A program made the translations under genes and the position numbers. A model generated the notes under the pieces. The model had not been told where the DNA came from, searched no databases, and saw nothing but the letters and a program-made list of their open reading frames with translations. Below are positions 1 through 6,503 of a stretch of DNA of 64,000 nt, one piece after another. The DNA comes from an uncultured Clostridia bacterium (GTDB taxonomy: Bacteria > Bacillota > Clostridia > Saccharofermentanales > Saccharofermentanaceae): contig CAMIYM010000004.1 of the NCBI GenBank assembly GCA_946403085.1, positions 186,001 to 250,000 on the forward strand, read 5' to 3'. Numbering within the stretch: the stretch's first letter is position 1; every line of letters begins with the position of its first letter.

Positions 1-989
1 AGTTCGAGCTTGGTCAGTATGAGGGCGTTGAAGTTCCTTTCAAGGATCAGGAAGTTACAGACGAGGACGTTGACGCTGAGATCGAGCGTATGAGAAAGAG
101 AAATGCTTCCCTCGAGGAAGTTTCTGACCGTCCTGCACAGGAAGGCGATACAGTTACAATCGACTACGAAGGCTTCAAGGATGGCGTTGCTTTTGAAGGC
201 GGCAAGGGCGAGGGTTATAACCTCAAGCTCGGTTCCAAGTCTTTCATCCCTGGCTTCGAGGAGCAGGTTGCTGGTCACAACGTTGGTGAGAGCTTCACAA
301 TCGAAGTTAAGTTCCCTGAAGAGTATCATGCAGAAGACCTCAAGGGCGCTGATGCTACATTCAACGTAACAATCCACGCTATCAAGACAGAGATCGTTCC
401 TGAACTCGACGATGAGTTCGCTAAGGACGTTTCCGAGTTTGATACTCTTGACGAGCTTAAGGCTGACGTTAGAGCAAAGCAGCAGGAGAGAGCTGACAAG
501 GACAACAAGGCTGGCTTCGAGAATGAGACAGTCCGCGCCGTATGCGACAACTGCGAGATCGACATTCCTGAGTCAATGATCCAGAACGAAGTAGAGCAGA
601 TGGCTGACGATCAGGCAGCTCGTATGTCTAACCAGGGCATCGCTCTTGACATGTATCTCCAGTATGTTGGCCAGAGCATGGATGAGTTCAAGAAGTCCCT
701 CGAGCCTATGGCACGCGTAAGAGTTAAGTCTTCACTCGTTATCGAGAAGATCACAGAGAAGCTCGATCCTGAGGTTACAGACGAGGATTACAACGAAGAG
801 CTCAAGCAGATCGCTAACACATACAAGATCGACGTTGAGGAAGTTAAGAAGTCTATCGGTGAGGATTCCGCATTCATCAAGGATTCCATCCGCGCTCGTA
901 AGACAGTCGAGTACCTCGCATCCAAGGCAGTTAAGGTTGAGCCTAAGGCTCCTGAAGCACCTGCTGAAGAGGCTAAGACAGAAGAGTAA
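1..989 (+). CDS. tig: Trigger factor, 5'-truncated by the window edge
   Basis: Ribosome-associated chaperone and peptidyl-prolyl isomerase that meets nascent chains at the exit tunnel. The reading frame is open from base 3, so the gene starts outside the window. The first visible residues (FELGQYEGVEV) match the end of the N-terminal ribosome-binding domain. An FKBP-type isomerase domain follows (GDTVTIDYEGF, FEGGK, FIPGFEEQ, VGESF), then the long helical C-terminal chaperone arms. The protein ends in an acidic, alanine- and proline-rich tail (PEAPAEEAKTEE). The first in-frame ATG at 90 is internal and is not the start. A strong terminator follows directly, so tig ends its transcription unit. 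Family assignment is secure. Confidence 0.96.
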   Translation, partial: FELGQYEGVEVPFKDQEVTDEDVDAEIERMRKRNASLEEVSDRPAQEGDTVTIDYEGFKDGVAFEGGKGEGYNLKLGSKSFIPGFEEQVAGHNVGESFTIEVKFPEEYHAEDLKGADATFNVTIHAIKTEIVPELDDEFAKDVSEFDTLDELKADVRAKQQERADKDNKAGFENETVRAVCDNCEIDIPESMIQNEVEQMADDQAARMSNQGIALDMYLQYVGQSMDEFKKSLEPMARVRVKSSLVIEKITEKLDPEVTDEDYNEELKQIANTYKIDVEEVKKSIGEDSAFIKDSIRARKTVEYLASKAVKVEPKAPEAPAEEAKTEE

Positions 990-1017
990 TCCTTTTCTGG
1001 AAATAATCGCTTATCAG

Positions 1018-1048
1018 GCCCTGCGGGATTTCCCGCGGGGCTTTTTTT
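1018..1048 (+). terminator. Rho-independent terminator of tig
   Basis: GC-rich stem (gccctgcggg pairing with cccgcggggc, one G-T pair), a 4-base loop and a run of seven T, about 30 bases after the tig stop. Confidence 0.92.
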
Positions 1049-1066
1049 CGTGAAGTTTGAAAAAAT

Positions 1067-1241
1067 GCTGCTACCATCTGAAGCTTTTATACTTCAAGCC
1101 CGAAAATTTGCTCCTATCATCTGAAGCTTTTTATGCTTGAAGCCCGAAAATTTTCTGCTACCATCTGAAGCTTTTTATACTTGAAGCCCGAAAATTTGCT
1201 GCTCAAGTATAAAAATCTGAAAATTTTATACTTGAAGGCCC
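1067..1241. repeat. Tandem repeat, about 44-bp unit, three good copies and one decayed
   Basis: Copies begin near 1067, 1110, 1154 and 1198, a period of 43-44 bases. The shared core is 'ctgaagctttttatactt' followed by 'gaagcccgaaaatt'. The fourth copy keeps only parts of the unit and contains the reversed word 'caagtataaaaa', so the tract mixes direct and inverted copies. No open frame crosses it convincingly and there are no spacer-like unique stretches. It lies in the 369-base gap between tig and argJ. Confidence 0.85.
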
Positions 1242-1251
1242 AAAAATAACG

Positions 1252-1290
1252 CCTCAAGTACAAAACTGATACTAAAGTACTTGAGGTTTT
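1252..1290. repeat. Inverted repeat with T-run next to the tandem repeat
   Basis: Perfect 10-base arms cctcaagtac (1252-1261) and gtacttgagg (1277-1286) around a 15-base loop, followed by five T. The arm reuses the 'caagta' word of the neighbouring tandem repeat. It could act as a weak terminator on the plus strand, but the tig terminator already precedes it. Confidence 0.6.
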
Positions 1291-1325
1291 TAAATACGAA
1301 TCGGCTACAAAATAACCAGCGCATT

Positions 1326-1350
1326 AAAAAAGCCCTGCGCGATGCAGGGC
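1326..1350 (-). terminator. Rho-independent terminator of argJ
   Basis: Read on the minus strand: stem gccctgc/gcagggc (1332-1338 with 1344-1350), 5-base loop, then six T. It starts eight bases after the argJ stop codon. Confidence 0.92.
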
Positions 1351-1357
1351 CGTTATA

Positions 1358-2611
1358 TCATGTTCTGTAGCTTCCGTTGATCTTTACGTAATCGTAGGAG
1401 AAGTCGCAGGTGAACATCCTGTCATATGCATCGCCTTCGTAGAGAGTGATGTCGACTTTGAGGTCGTGCTCAGCGAGCAGGCGTGAAGCTTCATCTTCAT
1501 CGAAAGCAACGGCTGCACCGTCTTTGTACATGAGCAATCCGTTTAAGTGAATGTCGACCTTCTCAGGATCAAAGCTTGCGCCGGAATAGCCGACAGCAGT
1601 AAGGATACGGCCGATGTTTGCATCTTCGCCGAAGAATGCCGTCTTGCAAAGAGGAGACCTTGCGACTGAAGTGACGATGAGCTTAGCGTCCTTCTCGTCC
1701 TTAGCGCCGTGAACTTCGATCTCGACGAACTTGGTTGCACCTTCACCGTCAGCAGCGAGCATTCTTGCGATGTCCTCTGAGAGCTTGCAGAGAGCTTCCT
1801 CGACGAGGGTATAGTCTTCAGTGCCTTCGGTTACTGTAACGCCGGATGCGCCGTTAGCAAATACTACTACCATGTCGCAGACGGATGTGTCGCCATCGAC
1901 TGAAACACGGTTGAATGTGTATTTTACAGCCTTCTGGAGCATCTTCTTAAGTGAAGCAGATTCGATGCCGCAGTCGGTAGTGAAGACGCAGATCATTGTG
2001 GCGAGGTTAGGGTGGATCATGCCTGAACCCTTAGCCATGCCTGAGATGCAGACTGTCTTGCCGTCTGTGAGTTCGATCTGCGCGGATACTTCCTTCGGAA
2101 CTGTATCAGTTGTCATCATGGCATATTCTGCATTGTGTGCTGTCTCTTCAGCTGCAGAGAGGCCATTTACAAGATCAGGGATAACAGGGAGCATCTTATC
2201 AAGAGGAAGTCTTGAACCGATTACACCTGTTGAAGCAGTAAGGATCTCAGAAGAGTCACAGCCAATGACAGATGCAGCGCAGTCTGCGATCTTTGAAGCG
2301 TCCTCAATGCCAACTGCACCTACGCCTGCATTAGCGACCTTGCTGTTAACGATGATGCCGCGTGCTTTGCCTTTATTCTCGATAATGTCGATGGATCTTG
2401 TAAGTGAGTGGCCTTTTACGAGGTTGGAAGTGTAAACGCCTGCAACATCACATAATGTGTCGGAGCATACCATGCCGATATCAAGGTAGGTTGATTTGGG
2501 AACATTCTCGTTGATGTTGGCAGGATCGGGACACTTCATTCCTGCGGAAACGCCGTTGGCCTTGAAGCCCTTAGGCATTGTGATATATGAAACATTTAAT
2601 TCTTCATTCAT
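1358..2611 (-). CDS. argJ: Bifunctional glutamate N-acetyltransferase / amino-acid acetyltransferase (ArgJ)
   Basis: Moves the acetyl group from N-acetylornithine to glutamate in the cyclic arginine pathway; many homologues also make N-acetylglutamate from acetyl-CoA. The protein has 417 residues, normal for the family. It begins with the typical KGFKANGVSAGMK segment. The self-cleavage site is intact: in KGSGMIHPNLATMI the Ala204-Thr205 bond is where the precursor splits and Thr205 becomes the nucleophile. The start has an AGAGG ribosome site and a clear promoter upstream. No argC, argB or argD lies nearby, so the gene stands alone here, flanked by its own promoter and terminator. Whether it is mono- or bifunctional cannot be read from the sequence. 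Confidence 0.95.
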   Translation of the reverse strand: MNEELNVSYITMPKGFKANGVSAGMKCPDPANINENVPKSTYLDIGMVCSDTLCDVAGVYTSNLVKGHSLTRSIDIIENKGKARGIIVNSKVANAGVGAVGIEDASKIADCAASVIGCDSSEILTASTGVIGSRLPLDKMLPVIPDLVNGLSAAEETAHNAEYAMMTTDTVPKEVSAQIELTDGKTVCISGMAKGSGMIHPNLATMICVFTTDCGIESASLKKMLQKAVKYTFNRVSVDGDTSVCDMVVVFANGASGVTVTEGTEDYTLVEEALCKLSEDIARMLAADGEGATKFVEIEVHGAKDEKDAKLIVTSVARSPLCKTAFFGEDANIGRILTAVGYSGASFDPEKVDIHLNGLLMYKDGAAVAFDEDEASRLLAEHDLKVDITLYEGDAYDRMFTCDFSYDYVKINGSYRT

Positions 2612-2643
2612 AATAAATACCTCTATATATGTATTTCTGTCGC

Positions 2644-2673
2644 ATTATAGTACATCTAATATTATTGGTGCAA
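2644..2673 (-). promoter_or_regulatory. Promoter of argJ
   Basis: Minus strand: -35 TTGCAC (2673-2668), 18-base spacer, -10 TATAAT (2649-2644). The expected transcription start is about 25 bases before the argJ start codon. Confidence 0.75.
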
Positions 2674-2679
2674 TAATGC

Positions 2680-2708
2680 TTGACTTAAAATCATCTTAAC
2701 ATTATACT
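2680..2708 (+). promoter_or_regulatory. Promoter of the tRNA operon
   Basis: -35 TTGACT (2680-2685), 17-base spacer, -10 TATACT (2703-2708), placed about 20 bases before the first tRNA. It is back to back with the argJ promoter; the two -35 boxes are six bases apart. Confidence 0.85.
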
Positions 2709-2728
2709 TTTTAGGCATTGGCTGACAT

Positions 2729-2806
2729 GGTGGGATTAGTTCAGTTGGTTAGAGCGCTAGTTTGTGGCACTAGATATCATGGGTTCGAATCCCATATCCC
2801 ACCCCA
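2729..2806 (+). tRNA. tRNA-His (GTG anticodon)
   Basis: Cloverleaf folds cleanly: acceptor GTGGGAT/ATCCCAC, anticodon stem CTAGT/ACTAG around loop TTGTGGC, T arm ATGGG-TTCGAAT-CCCAT. The extra 5' G of histidine tRNAs is encoded at 2729 and faces C at 2803. CCA is encoded at 2804-2806. Confidence 0.96.
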
Positions 2807-2824
2807 ATTTAAGCCTCTTCATAC

Positions 2825-2899
2825 TGGGGTGTAGCCAAGGGGTAAGGCACGGGTCTTTGACTCCCGCATTCGTAGGTTCAAATCCTGCCACCCCAGCCA
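2825..2899 (+). tRNA. tRNA-Gln (TTG anticodon)
   Basis: Acceptor TGGGGTG/CACCCCA, anticodon loop CTTTGAC with TTG, discriminator G and encoded CCA at 2897-2899. The lowest anticodon-stem pair is a T-T mismatch; the rest of the fold is normal. Confidence 0.95.
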
Positions 2900-2902
2900 T
2901 AT

Positions 2903-2978
2903 GGTTCACTAGCTCAGTCGGTAGAGCACTTGACTTTTAATCAAGGGGTCTGGAGTTCGAACCTCCAGTGAGCCACCA
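2903..2978 (+). tRNA. tRNA-Lys (TTT anticodon)
   Basis: Acceptor GGTTCAC/GTGAGCC, anticodon stem CTTGA/TCAAG around CTTTTAA, T arm CTGGA-GTTCGAA-CCTCCAG, discriminator A, CCA encoded at 2976-2978. It lies only three bases after tRNA-Gln, so the three tRNAs are one transcript. Confidence 0.96.
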
Positions 2979-2990
2979 TTACAAATATTT

Positions 2991-3021
2991 CAGTTGCTTA
3001 GAGAACTAAGCAACTGTTTTT
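2991..3021 (+). terminator. Terminator of the tRNA operon
   Basis: Perfect 11-base stem cagttgcttag/ctaagcaactg with loop AGAA, followed by five T. Confidence 0.93.
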
Positions 3022-3083
3022 CATTTATGGGGACTTCACGATATCCTTGGGATTAGGTCTTGCTCCATACAGTGCGCGAAAAT

Positions 3084-3117
3084 GTACGCATTTTGATACC
3101 AAATGCGTACGTTTTTT
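3084..3117. repeat. Inverted repeat with T-run
   Basis: Perfect 10-base arms gtacgcattt (3084-3093) and aaatgcgtac (3101-3110), 7-base loop, then G and six T. It resembles a terminator, yet the tRNA operon already ends 60 bases earlier. The arm word recurs near 3165 and 3178. Confidence 0.65.
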
Positions 3118-3182
3118 GGTCTTGTAGTGTACAAAGGGCAAATTTGTAAACATTTCGGGGTCAAATGCGTACACTTTTGCGT

Positions 3183-3248
3183 ACTCTGGTTCCATGGATA
3201 ATGAAGTGTGGAGCAACTCTGGTTTCATGGATAATGAAGTGTGGAGCA
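3183..3248. repeat. Direct tandem repeat, two 33-bp copies
   Basis: 3183-3215 and 3216-3248 are identical except for one base (ggttcc versus ggtttc). Confidence 0.9.
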
Positions 3249-3283
3249 ATTGCTGAAATTTTGCCAAATCAGGGCTCAATTTA

Positions 3284-3363
3284 GCAAAAAAATAGCAAAA
3301 CAGGAAGGTTTTGCAAAAATCCTTGCCAAAACCACAGGTGATTTGGCAAAAAAATAGCAAAAC
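3284..3363. repeat. Spaced direct repeat of an 18-bp A-rich word
   Basis: 'gcaaaaaaatagcaaaac' occurs exactly at 3284-3301 and 3346-3363. Between them lies an imperfect inverted pair (ggttttgcaa / ttgccaaaacc). Confidence 0.8.
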
Positions 3364-3639
3364 GCGATCCGGCAAATCGGGGCCGGAAGGGGTGGCAAAA
3401 AATCAGCAAATCGGGCCCGGCCCATTGCATTGGCTTTTCGAAAATTGCCACAATTTCGAATATCGGGTTCAAAACCCCGTAAAACAGGCACTTTTAGCAT
3501 TACATTTGCGTGACTTTTCGGGCATCTGCCGAGTTTTTGCTTAATTTTACGGGCATTTGCACCCTGTTTAATGATAAAATCTACACAAGAATGCGAAAAG
3601 AACGCATGACAAAAATCTGGGAAGGAGAAGGAATTCTGA

Positions 3640-4905
3640 TTGGATAACAGGCTGTTTAACATCATATCGGCAGCATGCGCGGCAATGATCGCTATTGGTT
3701 CTATCAGCATCTATGAGTGCGGTTCTAATGACGAGATCGGTCTTCAGAGCCCTTCACTTATCGGACCTAATGCGGTTTCATTTGATGACGGTTATGCTGA
3801 CCAGGAAGTTCAGGAGACGGGAGTCGTACCTTTGAGTCTTGGAAATCCCAGCGTAAACATTAATGATTACACTTTTGTCGCTGAGACTTCATTCAAAGAC
3901 GTTAAGGTCGATTTCGGTAACAATCCTAACGATCCGGTATCTTATGACGGCGCTAAGAATTGGCTTAAGACAGACACGGTTCTTGTAAACGTTACTTCCG
4001 AGAACGGCGAGAAAGCTGAAGATAAGGAAGTAAAGCTTAAGACCGGTGATACTGTTGTAAGGATCTCTTACAACAAAGAGTGGTCCTTGGTTAAGCTTGC
4101 TGACGGTACTCAGGGTTACTTAAAGAACGAGCAGCTTTCAGACAAGGAGATCACACCTGTCCCGACTGCTACTCCTACTAAGAAGCCTACCAAGAAGCCG
4201 ACAGCTAAGCCTACAAAGAAGCCAACGAAGAAACCGACAGCTAAGCCTACGACCAAGTCTTCAAGCAGTGGTTCCGTTAAGGAAACAGCAGTTACTAAGA
4301 CTGTTTATTCCACATGCACACTTAATACCAGATCCGGTCCGGGTATCTCTTACTCGATCATCTCTACGGTTGCTACAGGTACAAAGATCTCTGTTGTAGC
4401 CCAGACTGATAACGGATGGTATAAGTCGAACAAGGGCTTCTATGTCAAGGCAAGTCTTACCTCAACAACAGCTCCGAGTTCAAATCCCAAGGCTACGCCT
4501 ACACCTACGCCGAAAGCTTCAAGCGGCAAGGTCGGTGATAAGTCCGGAGATTTCGCTAAGTTCGTTAAGAGCTTTATCGGATGCAAGTATGTTGCAGGCG
4601 GCGCTTCACCTACGAAGGGCTTCGACTGTTCAGGCTTCGTAATGTACTGCTATAAGACGTACTACAATATTTCTTTGCCTCACGGCGCTACGATGCAGTC
4701 CAAGAAGGGTAAGGAAGTTGCCAAGGCTGATATTCAGGTCGGCGACATCATCTGCTTTGACCGTAACGGCGACGGCACAATGGAGCACTCCGCTCTTTAT
4801 GTAGGTAACGATACTTACGTTCATGCCAAGGGTGCCAAGTACGGCGTAGTTGCAGATAAGTTCTCGTCAGCTACTGGTATAGCTCACATCAGGCGAGTAC
4901 GGTAA
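3640..4905 (+). CDS. Secreted SH3-domain NlpC/P60 peptidoglycan hydrolase
   Basis: Cell-wall peptidase that should cut stem peptides (typically D-Glu-gamma-diamino-acid bonds). Order of parts in 421 residues: N-terminal hydrophobic export segment (about 5-27), a first SH3-like domain (about 115-170), a threonine/proline/lysine linker with KPTKKPT repeats (about 175-207), a second SH3b domain (TLNTRSGPGISYS, about 225-275), another short linker, and a C-terminal NlpC/P60 domain. The catalytic Cys is in FDCSGF, the His in MEHSALYVG and a further polar residue near YVHAKG. The start is TTG at 3640, chosen because a strong GGAAGGAGAAGG ribosome site lies eight bases upstream and the signal segment begins there. 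It is a single-gene unit facing the dipeptidase gene. Confidence 0.9.
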   Translation: MDNRLFNIISAACAAMIAIGSISIYECGSNDEIGLQSPSLIGPNAVSFDDGYADQEVQETGVVPLSLGNPSVNINDYTFVAETSFKDVKVDFGNNPNDPVSYDGAKNWLKTDTVLVNVTSENGEKAEDKEVKLKTGDTVVRISYNKEWSLVKLADGTQGYLKNEQLSDKEITPVPTATPTKKPTKKPTAKPTKKPTKKPTAKPTTKSSSSGSVKETAVTKTVYSTCTLNTRSGPGISYSIISTVATGTKISVVAQTDNGWYKSNKGFYVKASLTSTTAPSSNPKATPTPTPKASSGKVGDKSGDFAKFVKSFIGCKYVAGGASPTKGFDCSGFVMYCYKTYYNISLPHGATMQSKKGKEVAKADIQVGDIICFDRNGDGTMEHSALYVGNDTYVHAKGAKYGVVADKFSSATGIAHIRRVR

Positions 4906-4928
4906 TTACCGGTTAAGATCAACAATAA

Positions 4929-4963
4929 AGAGGCTGTCTTTGATTAAAGGCAGCCTCTTATAG
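4929..4963. terminator. Terminator shared by the NlpC/P60 gene and the converging dipeptidase gene
   Basis: 13-base stem agaggctgtcttt/aaaggcagcctct (one G-T pair), loop GATT, T-rich on both outer sides. It sits between two convergent genes. Confidence 0.85.
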
Positions 4964-4987
4964 TTTCCGGTGTTATGTACGTGATTA

Positions 4988-6307
4988 TTAGTTCTCAGCA
5001 AGACCCTTGATCGCTTCGCTTAAGACTTTTACATCGGTCTCGAAGTCAGAAAGAGGTCTTGATTCATTAGCCTGGTGGCACTGGTCTTCCTGCCAGGGTG
5101 TCTGGATGCCGAATGCGATCGTATTTGGCATGTGTCTTGCATAAGTGCCTCCGCCGATCGCGATAGGGTCTGTATAGACGGAGAGATATTCAGGGTTATA
5201 GCCTGAGTAAGAAGGCATATTCTCTTTCCAGATCTCTGTAAGAAGGTCGATCTCAGGGATGTCCTTTGCCTTATAAAGCGGCGCCATCTGATTTAAGACT
5301 TCGCATGAGAGTTCATAGTTTGCAGCCTTTATAGCGAGGTGGGATGTGATCTCTTCCATGCTGTAGCTTACGGGGCATCTGATATCGATAACGAGCGATT
5401 CGCCCTCAGCGCTGCATGATAAGAGTGAAGGATTTGCGGTGACGACGCCGGATTCATCCTTGATGTTGCAGCCCGTGTATTCTGCTGCAGTCTTATATGC
5501 GATCTCTTTTGCGATGAAGCTTAAGAGGGGAGATGCTGAATAATCAACTGATTCTTTATCGAGATTCTTTATCATCTCGAAAATCGCATTTACGCCAAGT
5601 TCAGGCTTGGAAGCGTGAGCTACCTTTCCGGTACCGCTGTATTCTGTTCTGCCGATAATGCATGAAGCACTTGAAGGCACCATGTTTGCAGCAGCGCCGC
5701 CCTTTGCGAGAACTGCTGAAGGCGTGTCGGAATAGATCTTGATGTGGAGTATTCCTTTCTCGGCATAGATGACAGGGAATTCTCCGTCAGGTGTGATCGC
5801 GAAAACCGGGATCTCGCCCTTTTCGGCATATGTCTCAACACATGAGCATGTGCGTTCCTCGTCAGAACCCAAGACGAGGCGGATCCTCTTTGAAGGTACA
5901 TATCCGCTGTCCATAAGGCGCTTCATGGCGATGAATGTAGCAGCTGCAGGACCCTTGTCGTCAACGATGCCGCGTCCGTAGAGAACGCCGTCCTTCAATG
6001 TGAGCTCGAAGGGGTCAGTGTCCCAGCCTTCACCGGCGGGAACGACGTCCAAGTGGCATACGACAGCTATGAGGTCAGCCTTTTCGGGACCGAATTCGAC
6101 CCAGCCTACGCGGTTATCGATAATGCCTGTGCGCATTCCGCATGAAGCAGCGTAATCCAAGAAATACTTCAATGCTTCGAAAGGCTTGGCGCCGTAGGGA
6201 AGTGTGCCGTATTCCGGATCTTCGGCAGGGTCGGAACCCGTGCTCGGGATGGAGATAAGTTTCTTCAGGAATTCAAATTCTTCTTGAGATAATGAGGAAT
6301 TGTTCAT
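4988..6307 (-). CDS. pepV: PepV/Sapep-type M20 dipeptidase
   Basis: Zinc metallopeptidase of the M20 family that cuts dipeptides in the cytoplasm. The zinc-ligand motifs of the family are present: HLD (His85, Asp87) in VVCHLDVVPAG, the bridging Asp at GRGIVDDKGP (116-117), the catalytic Glu pair in GSDEER (150-151), Asp174 in TPDGEFP, and a C-terminal His in CHQANESRP. The PepV hallmark 'GEGWDTDPFE' follows the first motif. At 439 residues it is slightly shorter than Lactobacillus PepV. The start has GGAGG upstream. The M20 assignment is secure; substrate preference is inferred from the subfamily. Confidence 0.9.
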   Translation of the reverse strand: MNNSSLSQEEFEFLKKLISIPSTGSDPAEDPEYGTLPYGAKPFEALKYFLDYAASCGMRTGIIDNRVGWVEFGPEKADLIAVVCHLDVVPAGEGWDTDPFELTLKDGVLYGRGIVDDKGPAAATFIAMKRLMDSGYVPSKRIRLVLGSDEERTCSCVETYAEKGEIPVFAITPDGEFPVIYAEKGILHIKIYSDTPSAVLAKGGAAANMVPSSASCIIGRTEYSGTGKVAHASKPELGVNAIFEMIKNLDKESVDYSASPLLSFIAKEIAYKTAAEYTGCNIKDESGVVTANPSLLSCSAEGESLVIDIRCPVSYSMEEITSHLAIKAANYELSCEVLNQMAPLYKAKDIPEIDLLTEIWKENMPSYSGYNPEYLSVYTDPIAIGGGTYARHMPNTIAFGIQTPWQEDQCHQANESRPLSDFETDVKVLSEAIKGLAEN

Positions 6308-6440
6308 AATAGCCTCCGTAAAATCATTTCATATGAATCTTATCACAAACGGGCTTAAATGCCCCTGTTTTGTTGAATTATGACTATAAGAGGGCGAGAA
6401 AACCCTTATACCATATGCAATTCGCGGTACTTTGGTTTCA

Positions 6441-6469
6441 TTGAACGAAGGGGGCTTAAATAATATAAT
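6441..6469 (+). promoter_or_regulatory. Promoter of the Wzz-like gene
   Basis: -35 TTGAAC (6441-6446), 17-base spacer, -10 TATAAT (6464-6469). The gene start follows about 35 bases later. Confidence 0.85.
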
Positions 6470-6503
6470 TAACAGGATTTTATAAAGCCCGAGGTGTATG
6501 TTA

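Larger units (their letters stand above)
3022..3639. other. Non-coding, word-repeat-rich gap
   Basis: About 620 bases without a credible gene. Frames that stay open here give low-complexity Phe/Cys/Ala peptides and lack ribosome sites. The stretch is built from short words repeated in both orientations: 'atgcgtac', 'gcaaaaaaatagcaaaac', 'caaatcggg', 'ggcatttgc'. The clearest repeats are listed separately. The last 60 bases hold an AT-rich 'gataaaat' that may be the -10 box of the NlpC/P60 gene, but no good -35 box is visible. Confidence 0.6.

Noticed and set aside
1067..1241. CRISPR array
   Set aside because: The copies are directly adjacent with no unique spacers, the unit decays, and there are no cas genes.
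1821..2435. 204-codon plus-strand frame inside argJ
   Set aside because: It is the antisense shadow of a well-conserved gene and has no ribosome site or recognisable motif.
2825..2899. tRNA-Gln as a pseudogene because of a T-T mismatch in the anticodon stem
   Set aside because: All other stems, the anticodon loop, discriminator and encoded CCA are normal, and it sits in an intact operon.
3025..3710. Two overlapping minus-strand frames of 116 and 144 codons
   Set aside because: They read through the word-repeat tract, give Phe/Cys/Ala-rich low-complexity peptides, lack ribosome sites and overlap the start of the NlpC/P60 gene.
6344..6370. Hairpin gggc/gccc as a terminator on the plus strand
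   Set aside because: The stem is only four to six pairs and there is no plus-strand gene upstream to terminate.
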